Origin: Rhyzopertha dominica
Lineage: Eukaryota; Arthropoda; Insecta; Coleoptera; Bostrichidae
DNA: 64,000 nt
NCBI GenBank assembly: GCA_025024175.1
Contig: QCXZ01000003.1
Span: 54,268,023 to 54,332,022, forward strand
Reading direction: 5' to 3'
In this document: in pieces, positions 1 to 12,491 of the stretch
Numbering within the stretch: position 1 is the first letter of the stretch
How the letters are laid out: each line of letters starts with the position of its first letter
Made by a program: the position numbers and the translations under genes
The notes under the pieces: generated by a model
Databases searched by the model: none
What the model was told of the DNA's origin: nothing
Seen by the model: only the letters and a program-made list of their open reading frames with translations

Positions 1-3000
1 CGAACTAGACACTATTCGAGAAACAGATTGGGTTAATAAAACATAATGCTTGATCACTTCACACTGTTTCACCGATTTTGTACTTTTGTGTTCATAAGTA
101 TTTATGAACACTTGAGTTAATTGTTTACAAGCTCTTAACTCTGGATCTTATAAAATACTTACTTTTACACGTCCTTTACAGACAGAAGTTTTACTATCTG
201 GAACAAAACGATGATGATTACTAGAAATAGCGAACTACAGTATATTAGCGGAATTGGGTTGAACTCCAACAGTGGACGGCGCTTCTTCCACTTAACTAGT
301 ATTTGGCAAACTTCCGCAAGCCCTTTACTGCTAATATCATCTGAATTTCAAAAGTTTTTTCAAAACTTGCCAAAATTCTAGCCAGCTTTGGTCGCTTTTT
401 ATGAGTGTCTGAATTTTTGAAATCACACCACATTCTTGCACTCCCCTTCTTAATATGTAACTTGTAACCCTGGTGATGTAGCCAACCATATAAGAATGCC
501 TACTTTCGACATATTTCACTTCAGTAGTTATTTTTTTACTGTCATTCTCTGGTTTAGCGATGGGCTCACATATTCATGAAAGACTTTGAATACCATGTCG
601 TAATACACAATGACATTTTTAACATATGAGCATATGCTGAGGAAACATCACTTATATAGTTTTTAAACCACTTATATTTTACTGTAATATTAAATTCAAA
701 ATTGAACTAGAATCATATATATCATATATCATTATTATTATTATTATATTATTATTTATTATATATTATATATTATATATTATTATTATTTACTACTGCA
801 TACGGCTCGGTCGTACACTTAAACCACACATAGGAAACACTTCTCTATGTTCATCGTAAGGACCCACGACTTGATCTGATTTTCCAGTTCTTGACTTTAA
901 TTGTCAAACTTCAATGTATGTCTACTATGTCAAGCATTTGGGTTCTATTAATCTGTTTGTCTAATTTATTAAATTTTGATTACTTTGTAAAACTCTGAAG
1001 TTAACAAACCTGCTATCTTATCCAATGGCGTTATATAAAGTGACCACTCACCCACCTGTATTGATCATCCTTCCATATTCTGACGCAGAATTGCCGCATC
1101 AAATCACATCCGCAGTCATTCTGTCGATGTGATAAATGTTGCCGTTTTGTAGCAGCCAGACCTCCAAAAATTTCACAAATCCGACTGACGATGACTAAAC
1201 AAATTGTGATGGACATGTGTACAAAAGCACACGCGTGTCCGCGCGTATTTCCATGTCCTGCCCAACATTATTTGAACGTCAGACAGTGATGAATGCGTTC
1301 GATGGTAGAGCGACTTCCTCTATCGCGGAGGCGGACAATGCGACCACTCGGACATCATAAATCAATCCCATTTAATGACAAACACACACGCGTATTGCGA
1401 TTAAACGGCAGTAATTTTAACAATGGGACTGGCTGCCAGTTATGGCTTCGGCCGTAAAAACGTTAACGTCTTGATGATAAACAGTGCCTAAGTACAAGAT
1501 TAGATTGTAACGTCTGCGTCTATACATTGAGAAGATTTCTCCTTAACAACAAAAAATCGTTACACTTCCTTGCAATATTTACAACAGAGAGCTTTTGTTT
1601 TTTTAAGGTAAGCACGTCTTACGCTGCACTTTAAAGTTGCTTTGTGAAAATGGGTAATGAGTCATCTAGCGGTGACTTTACGAACTAAGACGTATTTTGG
1701 TACGGTAGACAAGTACAGAGACCTACATTGCCGATCGCTCAAAGAGCGTATAACCTCGTTGGAAAGCCAAACGAAAAAAGATCCCAGCGATTTAAAATTA
1801 CTTTGAATGATCTTTGTCTTATTCATTTTAGTGTATAGTTAACTCCACTACCACATATTTAAGGTACACGTGTCCAAGTCAAATTTGCGTGTCAGGGATT
1901 TTTATATCCTTTTCCTTTACTTCGAATTACAACACAAATTATTGCCATTGGAGCCTTACGATTCCATGTTTTTCGATGGTGTCTTAGCCACATTAAGCGA
2001 GTTAACTTATACCAAATTTATCAATAAATGACACTTGAACTTATTTCTCGATAATTTAACCAACCAGGGTTATTCTCGTGAATGGCTTTATGAAACATCA
2101 CTGCCGCAGGTCAGAAAGTATATGTCAAATATAATGTAAAGTTGAAGTCATTTGGGAATTAGATTCTGTCAAGACGACTCAACAATAAAGAGATCTAATT
2201 TAGATATAGAGATTGCATGTTTCTTATATTTATTTTATTCTTGTCGTCTCATTTATATTATGTAGTACAGTAAGAAGCATCTAACGCTTACATTTCTGAC
2301 AGGGTTCGTGAGAACGCAATTACCAGCAAAAAGGATCTAATTGAACTATTTGAAGTTAAAGAGTTAAAGAGCTTTAGTAGATGACAAAAACCTATCGACG
2401 CAGGTTTAGAATTTTCTAGTAGGCAGCTATGATAGAAAGGACAAATTAAGGGAAGATAAGATTGCGAATTTTATTTATTTATGTATCACTAATATACTAA
2501 ATTTTTGTCTTTGTTCAAGATAAGGTGTTTTGCAAAAGCATCTCTTAGATTATTTGCATATCTTCTATCTTTGGTTATTTTTGCCACACTAAAATGATGT
2601 CCTGGAAGTCGCCGAAGGCACGTGTCTTACTTAAAATTAATTAATTTAATTAATTCTGCACATTATTTCTATTTTGTTACTTTTTTCCTTCGATTCACAA
2701 GAGCCAGAATTAGACCTTCTCTGCATTAGTGTACCATGTTTACTATAGCACAAGGGTCTGCATAATACCTCATATTTCAATGTACAATTTATTGCAGTAA
2801 TCATCCCAGGTCTAAAAATTGTTTACCATGGATCGCATGCGATATAGTGGTACTGCTATTGCCTCGCGTGAAAACGTTCATTAGCATATTATTACTATTA
2901 TTGTACATTACTATTTAATATATCAAATCAATATTGCAGGTTTCGCTTCTGACAGCTCATTAAAGTTACTACGTAGATTAATGAAATACCAAACTTTATA

Positions 3001-5738
3001 CCCAAACCTTGACAGTTTGAACTAGTTTTATGTTTTTATGTTAGTGCCAAGTATTAGTAGATTTCTTAATAAAAGGGCACTCATTTCAAAAGACAAGCTA
3101 TACAGAATATCCGTGAATAGTTTAAAGATTTGGAGGAGGGGGCGATTCCTTAGATCTACATGTAAAAATAAGTTACTATATACATACACGTCCGAAAATG
3201 CATTCTAATGTAACTAGAGCCCATAAAATTGGCAATAGAAACAGGTTGAAATAAATTTACTAACTTTTGCACCCGATTTAATTTTTGGCACCGAATCTAC
3301 TGGTGCTACAAAAAATTGTCTACAATTATAATCAAAGATGATTCGGAAAGAGACGCACATAGGTCAGACTAATTAAGGCGTAAAATATAGTTCAGGGAGA
3401 GTTTGTTTCTCGTGGGCACCTTCTACACAGCACATCTAGCGTCGGCTTAAGGAACAATTGCGTGTTACTCTCGGTAAGTACCGGAAAAGTCTAGCTAAAA
3501 TAGGCGTGTGGTGATATAAAATTATTTTGAATGGTTAATGCTAAGGTACATAATATTTAAGTTTTACAGTACGAATAGATTCAGCTGGGGGTTGTTGCTC
3601 CATTTAGGAAGCATTTTCTAACATACGTCAGTAGGGCGTATTTTAAAATTATTCAGGGACACCCCATATTTCTTGGCATTCTTGTGCTAGCAACTTTAAT
3701 GCTTTGACCCAAGTGTTTCCAGTAAACTGCTAGAGATTTTTTGTATAATACATAAACTTTCCGAATGACTTTCATTAGTAGAGCTCTTTCACTCTCTAAA
3801 GAAATTATGTTCCATGAATGATAGTGGCGCTATTGCGTGAACTATTTTATTTTTTCAATGCGCGAATAAAGCATTCAAAGCCAGTGAACAATTTTCTGCA
3901 GTTTAAAGTGATTCCATCAAATAGCCATGATACATTTATTTAACTGTTTCCACAGTAAGTCAACGTTCATAAATTAATTTCCAATTGAAGATAACCAAGC
4001 ACTGTTTTGGTTAGTCTATTAAGGAGATGGAAACCACGAATTACCAAAGCAAATTTACACACCATAAAATTACCAGGCTGTTAAAGTTTGGACAACAGAC
4101 CGTGAAGATCAAACGATACCATTCATACTCGCAAATTGCCCACTGTAAATAACACCAAAAATTCGGGCGTAAAATGCATCTGCTCGCGCATTTTTTACAC
4201 CCGCTTCCTCTGACCACCACGCCCTCTCGCGGAGCACGTGTTCATCCACATGTGCGGCGCCTAATTGTCTATTAGTCATTCATATTCATGATCCCCCATG
4301 ATTAATATCACCAGCTAACTTAAACGTTGTCCTGACAAATTGATATGCACAACTGATCTACATTCTATGAATTAATACGTCTGTGTCGCAGAGGCGAAAA
4401 GCTCAATTTAATCATTCCTACCTGCCAAGGAGCCGCGAGAAGTTTGTCGCGCGCAGCTGTGTTTTAACTGAACTTTCATAATATCCGCACGAGTCTAGAA
4501 TCGTTATCCGAAACGTCGACAGGTGTAGGCGCCTAATAGTGTCTTTCGTGTCACGTTCATTCTTCCCGGCCAGCTACACTGAATAAGCTCAAGTAATGGC
4601 TTTTGTTGAAAAGCGCACGTGAAGCTGCAAAGTTTGTTCCGAGATTTGTTTGCAGAGCAGTTCAGTGATTAATCCATCAAGACAAAGTTTAGAGAGTTTG
4701 GCAAGTTGTGACCGTTGCTATATTGTAGACGATGACCAGCAATAATCAGATCATTGAGTTTTTTATTTTATAAGTAGGAACGCTTACACAATACACTAAA
4801 GAGAAAAGGCTAATGTGTCATTAATGAAGAGAGAAAGCATATATTGGTAAAATCTAGTGGAGAGCTGTTACTATATGCTCATCTGCGATTGCTAAGTGAG
4901 ATACTTCTGCTTTCTCAGTTAGAGAAGACCATACGCGTTCGACATGCTTAAAGAAAGTGAAAATTACGAGACTCTATTGGATAACCAGGACAGTCATTTA
5001 AATGAAGTCTACCTAATGCACGTTACGCTCACAAAATCTGCGCAATCGATGGTATTAGTTATAAGTGTCAATAATTGTTTGCACGAACAAAAAATACTGC
5101 TAAAAATGCCCTCTTTGGACCACTCTGCAAATACCCTTCCCGTACACCAGGGAATGCTTCCCGGTTAGAAGAAGTACGTTCTTTTATAAACTTCTGCTGT
5201 TCTTTAGGACTTTTTGTAAAATATATATTTCCTCCTGAAAAAATTGAATCGTGGCAAATCTGGAAAATGAGCCGGGCTATCGGTTGCCCAAAGAAGTCTA
5301 ACTCATCTTCCTGAGCACCTAATTAATATTGTTAAGGTAGGTCCTGATTTGTCTCGAGTAATATGAAGGGGTGTGTTGAAAAAATTCCTTGAAATCTTCC
5401 AGAATTACATTGTCCAACACGATGAAGCATAAAAGTCAAACCATTGCCCTGAATATAAAATTGGCCGAGTATATCATTAAACCATATTAATTTTATCGAT
5501 AAAATTTGCATTTCTTCAAGATTGCTTATTTTAATAGGAAGTGGTATGCTTATTTGTTTTGAACTTTATATCTATAGAACCGTTCATTAAAAATTGAAAT
5601 CAGATATTTTACGTGTTTTTGTTCTAATGAGAAGTTCCTTATATGGGAACCTTCTTGAATACTGGTTCCACCTCATGACAATGAAAATAAAACAAAAACA
5701 CCCAAAAAGGCAGGGATATCAGTGTAGTATGGAAAATA
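1..5738. other. intergenic or intronic sequence without recognised gene
   Basis: No open frame here resembles a known protein, and all are short. The stretch is AT-rich with runs of simple A/T sequence. A GC-richer, low-repeat block lies at about 4150-4680. It includes an E-box-like CACGTG and several ATTA/TAAT homeodomain-type cores, so it could be regulatory DNA, but nothing in the sequence proves it. No RNA gene was seen. Confidence 0.5.
721..793. repeat. ATT/TATATT simple repeat
   Basis: A low-complexity tract of ATT and TATATT units about 70 bases long. It has the usual appearance of microsatellite DNA in an AT-rich genome and no coding potential. Confidence 0.8.
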
Positions 5739-6120
5739 TATACAGGGTTTCTATAAATGATTCATGCAACGCGGGTGGCGTTGATTTCTGAATTCTTTGT
5801 GCCGCCTTCTTGTAACTGCTGCCAAGCTACAATATGCACGGCGATAGTACTGAAGGTTGCACATAAATGTCACCCTACAGCTCCAAAATGTGAGATTTCT
5901 GCAACCTTAAAGTTAATTAATTATCCCACAAAACGCTACAGAATATGTTGAAAATACACACTCCCAGGCGTTTTCTCATATTAAAATATACCAAATAATT
6001 TAAAAATCGACAAATGACGAGTAGGTATACGTCACTTTCCTAATAGGCGGCAAATTGATTTAATCGATAAATTCCATAAGTTCCCTGGATGCATGAATCA
6101 TTTATATAAACCCTGTATAT
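5739..6120. mobile_element. MITE with about 28-bp terminal inverted repeats
   Basis: The two ends are inverted copies: TATACAGGGTTTCTATAAAT continuing into GATTCATGCA at 5739-5768, and its reverse complement, with one or two mismatches, at 6091-6120. The interior of about 320 bases has no transposase-like frame, so this is a non-autonomous element. Ends of the form TA-CAGGGT with TA or TATA at the borders are common in Tc1/mariner-type MITEs, so that superfamily is the best guess. The exact target duplication cannot be separated from the AT-rich flanks (AAATATA on the left, TATAGAAAATA on the right). One N lies just outside at 6160. Confidence 0.75.
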
Positions 6121-7740
6121 AGAAAATATGTAATATAATGAATAAAATATAATCACATTNGTCAGTTTACCGGCTGGTTTTGAAATAGGGTTACCCATGT
6201 TTGCCTCATTTGTTGTGAGTGTGGCTCTGAAACGTTTTTAGACTGAAACACACATAACTTTAGAATGGATTGTCCAATTTCAGTTTGCTAAACGCGAACA
6301 TGTAGAGATTTAAAGTGACTTTTAAATGAAGTTAGCGTAATCCAATTTCTGAGTTGGAAGGTATTGTCTAGCTGTCAATGTGTTCAGAAGGTAGGGTTGA
6401 AAATATATTTTACCGACATTCACTGTAATTCCTTGGTTGTACCAGGAACTAGTACTTCATATATGATTAATGTTAAGTGTTGCTGAATTTATAATCAAAG
6501 TAACTCATTTCTTATTTCGTGTAAAATAAATAGCACGGCACTTATCAATTTCCTTGTGCATTGCTGTCTACACCAGATGGTTCCATGTCATTTCACCTTA
6601 TCAGCTTGTCGACATCCTGACAGATTTTCCTTAAATATACGACTGTCTGCAACCAATAGTCATTCTGAAGTTTGGTGCTTAAATTTTACGAATGTTAACG
6701 TTCATAAATGTTTATATTCTTTTTGTCATATCTTGCATTTCTTTTTGCTGAACCAATGATCATGCTTGTATACGAATTTACGGATAGTAAATGATGTAAT
6801 TTTTCACTTAAAAGAAATCTGTATTGGTAAGTTTAACACATTTTGGTTTCTCTGCGTTTATTTCTAAATTCTACCGTCTATGTTCTGTATTGCTCCTGAA
6901 GTTTTTTTGTCGTATGTTCTAAAATTGTGTCGTATTAACACAATAAAATGTTTAAGTGTATTTTAAAAAGCGTTTCTATCAGCGAATCTCCGAATCTTCA
7001 TTTGATTTACTCATCAATTTTGTGGCAATATATTTGCTATTTCACTTGAAAGACGTATCTTTTGTATAGGCTATTCCTACCGCTTTAATTAATAATAATT
7101 AATAGTTGTATATCGTTTCACTGCTTTCCACAGGATGCATTAGTAGTCTTTCCTCAAATGATACGAAATATAGTATTGTATCGTCGTGCAAGCTTTTATC
7201 AACTAACTTACTACACTGAGAGGTGCATAATTTTAGCGATCGACTGTACGTTACATAATTGGGTTAGAAAATGACGTCAAGTAATACAGTGTTGATATTA
7301 TTAGTTTCGTGAAGATTATTCAATTGCTTATTGTATAAATATAATCGCAAGGATTATAAACATGAAGCCATTTTGTCAGTTAGTATTTGGTAGCGTTTTC
7401 GTTATCCAAGATTCAAGCTTACATCAACACATGACAGAATTATGTCTTTGGCTGCTTTTAAGTGAGATGGATTTTATTAATCTCATATGCTAAGTAATAT
7501 GATCATTACGAGGACTAAGAATAAACGATCCAGTTCGTAAGTACTGCGCCGTCTTTGTTTTAATCGTAGACAAACAGTAAAAGCTGTCTGCAAGTTTTAC
7601 GACGCATATAACCTGCAAGCGTCGACTTCTTAGCGTCAGGTATGCCTTTCATGTTTCATGTCACTCCACGCTACACTAATTGTTAGCAGTGAAGTGATGC
7701 GATAAAATATAATATCTTCTAACATAGTGCATTCATAATT
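6121..7740. other. non-coding sequence, nothing recognised
   Basis: Only short chance frames on both strands and AT-rich text. No repeats with clear ends, RNA genes or conserved protein fragments were found. Confidence 0.5.
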
Positions 7741-7748
7741 TTACGTAT

Positions 7749-8297
7749 TTGTTTGCAGCCATTAACTCTGCGTACGGTACCATGAATCTTCATTTCCTGT
7801 TTTATACCTTCATGTGTGGTATTAACTGGAAATCATTTTCCACTGTATGTGATACAATCATGGTTCTTTTGTCTATGTATGAGTGCTTAACATACTGTGA
7901 GAGCTACCTACAGTTAAAGAAGCAAACGAAGATAAAATTACTTTATATGGGTTCAAATCTTTCTACACAGTGTTGGGCGCGTATTCTACATGATTTTCTA
8001 CACGTATATAATGTATATATGCACCGTTTGATACCTATATATAATGTGGATGATGTAGACTATGTAGAGAATCGACCATTTATTTTTAATTTTAAATTAT
8101 ATATAAAAATATTCTCAAGAAAAGGTGAAAATAATTCATATACCTTATATTTTGAATACGTGGTACATCAAATCAGGACTATTCATTACTTAAATATAGC
8201 CGCATCCCACAGCTCAGTAGTTTACGTAGAGTTTCAGTTCTTAGCTGTCCGAACAGCACATTTTCTTCTTCACCATCATTGTTATATTCTTCAATAG
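7749..8297 (+). CDS. unrecognised 182-codon open frame
   Basis: This is the longest uninterrupted frame outside the retroelement on the left side. At this base composition stop codons are frequent, so 182 open codons is more than expected by chance. The product would be rich in Leu, Ile, Tyr, Phe and His, with hydrophobic stretches near the N-terminus (about residues 10-30 and 35-50), but no family motif was recognised. The sequence just upstream, at about 7740-7758, reads TTTGTTTGCAG, a good 3' splice acceptor. The frame could therefore be a terminal exon rather than start at its first Met. No neighbouring exon was found. It may still be a fossil of a mobile element or a chance frame. Confidence 0.25.
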   Translation: MFAAINSAYGTMNLHFLFYTFMCGINWKSFSTVCDTIMVLLSMYECLTYCESYLQLKKQTKIKLLYMGSNLSTQCWARILHDFLHVYNVYMHRLIPIYNVDDVDYVENRPFIFNFKLYIKIFSRKGENNSYTLYFEYVVHQIRTIHYLNIAASHSSVVYVEFQFLAVRTAHFLLHHHCYILQ

Positions 8298-8479
8298 TTA
8301 AATTCCGAATCCACAGTGAAACATTCGTAGAGTGTAATATACAGGCAGCAGTTTCATAAAACTGTCAAACGAAGATTACTGAAAGGTGTGTGAATTAAAG
8401 CCCACGAAGAGAAACTTTTCTAGTTGAGCTGATGAGACTGGTATAGATAAAAGTTTAATTGCAAGATTCGTCAATACTA

Positions 8480-9640
8480 GATTGTCTACCTCAGCTTTCG
8501 CCAAAATACCAAAGGTTTCAACACTTCCTTCTCTTTAAGCATTTTAAATACTCCTTTTATTCCTTGCAGTTGTAATTTATCCAGGTTTAATTCCTTCACT
8601 GTTTAAATTTGAAGGAAATATTTATCCATTTTTCTCTTACATTCTCTGAACAATTTTTTCATTGCATAGTTTGGATGTAAATAATAAGCCGCTAGTGCAT
8701 AATCATTTTCATGCGTGTATCCAAATCGGATTGAAACATAGGAGGAATGATGGTATTTGTTTAGATTTAACCACTGTTCAACAGCATCAGCTACAGAACA
8801 TGTAGCGCTTTGACAAGTATTAATTAATTGGCAAATGGTACTGAAAATTAAATGTTTTGGTTTACTTTCTCAATGAATACTTCATCGTAATTCAAAGCGG
8901 CGGAGTTAGCTATTTTGGACTTTGACTTATTTTCTCTAATACAAGTACTTTACCCGTGCCATCCACTTCTACAGCAACAAGCTTTATGATCTGCAAATTA
9001 TCAATTAAAGAACAGCAATAAGGTTTTTCAAACTGACATGTTTGAATTCTCTCAGTATATTTTTTGTTCATTAGGTATATCTTTAGTTTGCTGTGTTGCT
9101 ATTGAACATGCTGTGCCAAATGTTAAATACTACCTATTTTTACCAATACACTTGCGTTATTTGACACAACAGCGTGTACATTCGCATTAAATTGATTTCG
9201 TGCTAATTCAGTAGATGAACAAATAATTTCAATCCTTATTTCCTGTTTCTGATTCTCCAGATAAATTCCATACATGCAGGAAGGTTTCGTTTCCATTACA
9301 ATTCTGAAGCTGCATACAACTGTTTTTGTATTACTAGAACTTTGCTTCCACCCATCTACAATTACAACATCATCAATGTACTTGTAATATGCATTATCTG
9401 ATAAAGTCGTAGTCAATTTTCGGCTAGGAAGTTTGCTAGCATGAGCTGGTCTTAATTTATTAATTTCTTTACAATATTTTTGAATGCGTGGATTTTACTA
9501 CATAAATTGGAATGCTAAATCCAAACACGACTTCGGCAAAGCTATTGTGAAACTCTTTTTTTTTTCAATAATTGATGACAGTGTGTTTGCTTTCGGTCTA
9601 CTATTTCTGTTAAGCGTTTTTCGTGTTCCACGTCCGCCTT
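8480..9640 (-). pseudogene. hAT-superfamily transposase fossil (DUF659-type)
   Basis: Read on the minus strand, pieces in shifting frames match the order of a hAT/DUF659 transposase. First comes a segment with KLRPAHASKLPSRKL (about 9420-9470), typical of the stretch before the DUF659 domain. Then a 97-codon open piece (9123-9416) contains DDVVIVDGWKQSSSNTK and later VHAVVSNNAS, matching the DGW..SSN and V.DNA. motifs. Next is ILREFKHVSLKNLIAVL near 9010-9060. Finally there is ADAVEQWL and DYALAAYYLHPNY in about 8650-8800, the usual C-terminal half. At least three frame changes and several stops show it is dead. Terminal inverted repeats and 8-bp target duplications were not located, and the C-terminal dimerisation region may be lost. 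The family call rests on motif order seen by eye. Confidence 0.7.
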
Positions 9641-9699
9641 AAAATGACATTGTAGTCAGTGATGTTCAGATTAATGACTGATGATTGTAGTGAGCTAAA

Positions 9700-10364
9700 G
9701 AGAAAGGGGTGGGGTACTGGCAGTATCAATGAGTCAAAGATTTGAATTAGAAGTTTATTTTTATTATTATTTTAACAGTGTGATGAACTTCTAAGTATAC
9801 AAGGGTACAACACAACGTGCAACACTCCTAGAACAATTTCGGGCGACGGGGCCTGACTTTTCACTTTGGAATATGTTTACCTTAATGTTTGGGGTTTTAT
9901 TTAAGGGACAACCCCACTGAACCCACCTGCTTAATCTTGATTAAGCAATAAACTCTGCTCAAGTTTCCTTGAATATCTCACGCTTTTTTCTCTCCCGTCA
10001 ACTTGACAACTTCCTTCTTCCTTTTTTCTCTCACCCTTACCGCATTACATGTTGTGGTCCTTTGCGTGCTCAGATTGAGATTCCATCTTAGTTGCAGAAT
10101 TTAGAAAACAATCAGTCGTAGATTCATTGGAATTTGAAGAATCAACAGACAAAACTCTTGAATTTCTATAAGACAATACTTCCAACTCTAGAGATTTCCA
10201 GTTCTCTGGTATGTTGATTTTAAAACCACCATCATCCATAACAACATCCAAATCAAGGTCTGCAAATTCTTAATTTTTATAACGCCCGATAATAACAAAA
10301 TCAACGATATAGGCCGTACACAGCACTTTAAAATGAGAAAAGTTTGGGTTATGTGTCTGTCAAC
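9700..10364. other. non-coding sequence between hAT fossil and foldback element
   Basis: Includes a minus-strand open stretch (10045-10251) of acidic, serine-rich sequence that I do not recognise. It could be the edge of an older element. No ends or RNA genes seen. Confidence 0.35.
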
Positions 10365-10377
10365 TTGATCGATAACA
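10365..10377 (+). repeat. 13-bp target-site duplication, left copy
   Basis: TTGATCGATAACA occurs here and again at 10574-10586, flanking the foldback element. Such exact flanking direct repeats mark an insertion event. Confidence 0.75.
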
Positions 10378-10573
10378 TGTTGTTTTCCGGGCTGGTTCCC
10401 ACGTTGGTTATTAGACCTAGACGTTTCGACACTCATGTCGGTGTCTTCCTCAGAAGTAGCTCTGAAACTTTAGACATGAGTGTCGAAACGTCTAGGTCTA
10501 ATAACCAACGTGGGAACCAGCCCGGAAAACAACATGTCATCGACAACAACCACGGAAGCCTTCAAACCAAAAT
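10378..10573. mobile_element. foldback element, family 1, copy 1
   Basis: About 196 bases between two 13-bp direct repeats. The arms at 10375-10439 and 10473-10537 are perfectly complementary over 65 bp with a 33-nt spacer. One end carries a further 36 bases (through AAGCCTTCAAACC) that are missing from the other arm, so one arm is truncated. There is no coding capacity. The left arm, read on the minus strand, carries the hammerhead-like core described at 10420-10453. The second copy of the family is at 12505-12698. Inverted, partly truncated arms and variable-length target duplications are compatible with a non-autonomous Penelope-like element, but no reverse transcriptase is present to prove it. 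Confidence 0.75.
10420..10453 (-). ncRNA. hammerhead-like ribozyme motif (family 1)
   Basis: On the minus strand the order is CTGAGGA, one extra A, stem GACAC, loop, GTGTC, then GAAACGTC. CTGANGA and GAAA are the invariant core of hammerhead ribozymes. ACGT would be a 2-bp stem III with no loop, and C of GTC would be the cleavage site. Stem I pairing is weak in this copy (ACTT against TAGG). The extra base between CTGANGA and stem II departs from the standard core. An inserted base at this place is known in at least one natural viroid hammerhead. Whether it cleaves is unknown. Confidence 0.45.
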
Positions 10574-10586
10574 TTGATCGATAACA
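10574..10586 (+). repeat. 13-bp target-site duplication, right copy
   Basis: Exact second copy of TTGATCGATAACA; see the left copy at 10365. Confidence 0.75.
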
Positions 10587-10605
10587 CCTATTATAACCTT
10601 ACTTT

Positions 10606-10640
10606 CCACTGAGGCTGCGGGTTCGAGTCCCGCCTAGGGC
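10606..10640 (+). repeat. tRNA-derived SINE fragment (B-box / T-arm)
   Basis: GCGGGTTCGAGTCCCGC forms a 5-bp T-stem around the canonical B-box GGTTCGAGTCC. The rest of a tRNA (A-box, anticodon arm, acceptor stem) is absent upstream, so this is a fossil of a tRNA-derived SINE or a tRNA pseudogene, not a functional gene. Confidence 0.45.
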
Positions 10641-12491
10641 TTGGCTGTTTGTGTATGTCCACTTATCTATGTACATTATGTAATTTATCAGTTAGGAATA
10701 TCAAAACGTAATGAGCTGGCTAATTGCCAAATATAAAGATAACCTTACGTAAAAACGTAGACAATTATTATCTACGTGTATATACTCTCCACTGCTTCAA
10801 AGTAAAAGTGTATTATTTGAAACACCTGTTCTCTATTATATTTATGGTAGTGAAGGTTTTCTTGCATTTTGTATTGTCCTATCATTTCGATTTTTTTGCA
10901 AAATTGTAATGAATACAGATGCAAATTGAGTAAGGTTTGGCAATAACAGAATTACTGTTTTCTGCAGCTAACATTCGCCAAGCAGTTTCGCCATCTGCTA
11001 AAAAATTATATTATTATTTCAGTTGCAAAGGTTCCTGTTTAAATGTGAGGTTAATATTTCATGTTTTTTGGATTCAAAAATGATACTGATACAGTTCTGC
11101 AAATTTCATCTATTACGTATTCATCTAGAGAAAGTAATAGGATTTAAAAAATGCCCAATCCATGTCTGGAGTACGTTTTACAATACATTCCTACATTAGT
11201 CAATGAACAGGTATTGTAGGCACTAGGCAGTCTAAGGCTTTTAACATTTTTGGTATGATTTTCGGTTCAGTAGTCAGGATTATTAAATTTGCTGGAAAAC
11301 CGTGCTTTTTCAATAAATTCCGATCTATCTCTGCTTTGAATGCGTTGAGAGGGTGATTTCTCACTTGGCATTCAATTCAAGAGCTACTTGATTTTACGAC
11401 CCTAANAATTAACGTCTTGCTTTTGAGAATCGAAAAGTCGTAAAGCGGCCGAGTTTATTATTTGAACTAGCGATAAATTTCTTCGGCGAGCATTTTATAT
11501 GAGCGAACAGCAGTTGTGCGGTAGGCCATCCCAAATATTGACTCGCCAGCTTCCGAACGCGTCTCCAAGTTTGCGATTATGCTAATGATGCCGTTTGACA
11601 AATTGACTTTCCTACATGAATAAATGTATTTTAAAGTCGGCCTCTGTTTGTACGCACTCCGCTCGTTCAATATTATCGTTTCCTGTAAGCGATCACTCCA
11701 TTAAAATATCAGTTACCGACTTTGAAAACGTGCACACTACTTAAACTGAAGCTAATTGATTTCGCTTGTACTTGCCCGGTTCGCACTTGACCCAGAAGCG
11801 CGAAATGAATATTCTCTGTCGTGAAACTGATGCGTTCCTATTTGTTTGCCGGTCCTCCATTGTTCCGAAAATTTATATTTCGTTCAATAGGTGCTGCAAT
11901 TAGTTGCAAAGTGCGAAATCGTGTTGGCCCACGTCGTAGTGTAAACTGACTGGCAATCCAGTTTGGTGCCGGGGACCTGCTTCAGCTCTAAAGGGTTGAC
12001 ATTATCTCCTGACAAGTACCCTTTAGGTGCGATAACTGGCTGTGAACTGACGCTTTAGTGAATCTGTTGATAAATGGATTCGGTTCGATTCTGGCTGAAC
12101 AAATAATTGGTATCTCCCACTAGCGAGCTAATTAGGCCTCAGTTCTGCCGTATTTGCGGGCTATGATATATAGGTGTAGGCATAGGTGCCCCGTTCTTGT
12201 GTATCTTGATGTGAAAACGAGTTTGTGCATGTTTTTAGTCAATAGCGCAGAACAGTTTTGTAAATCTGCGGTTATACGACCAACAGGAAAACCCAAATAC
12301 AGGAATAAAATTTATAAAGGAATTATAACTTAACAGTGCAATAGTACCTAACTACAGTATAGACGTAAATCAGCCATATATAACTAATTCAGTCCAATAC
12401 ACCACCATAAAAGAAGTAATCATAACATGAAGATAAAGCAATAAAGAATCCAAAACAGAAACAAGAAAAAACATAAAACAACAAAGAATAC
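10641..12491. other. non-coding sequence, nothing recognised
   Basis: AT-rich in the first part and GC-richer at about 11430-12130. One N at 11406. Short frames only, with no repeats with clear ends. Confidence 0.45.

Noticed and set aside
10606..10640. Functional tRNA gene
   Set aside because: Only the T-arm is present; acceptor, D and anticodon arms cannot be formed.
12080..12100. GGTTCGATTCT as a tRNA B-box
   Set aside because: No T-stem or tRNA-like upstream arm; judged a chance match.
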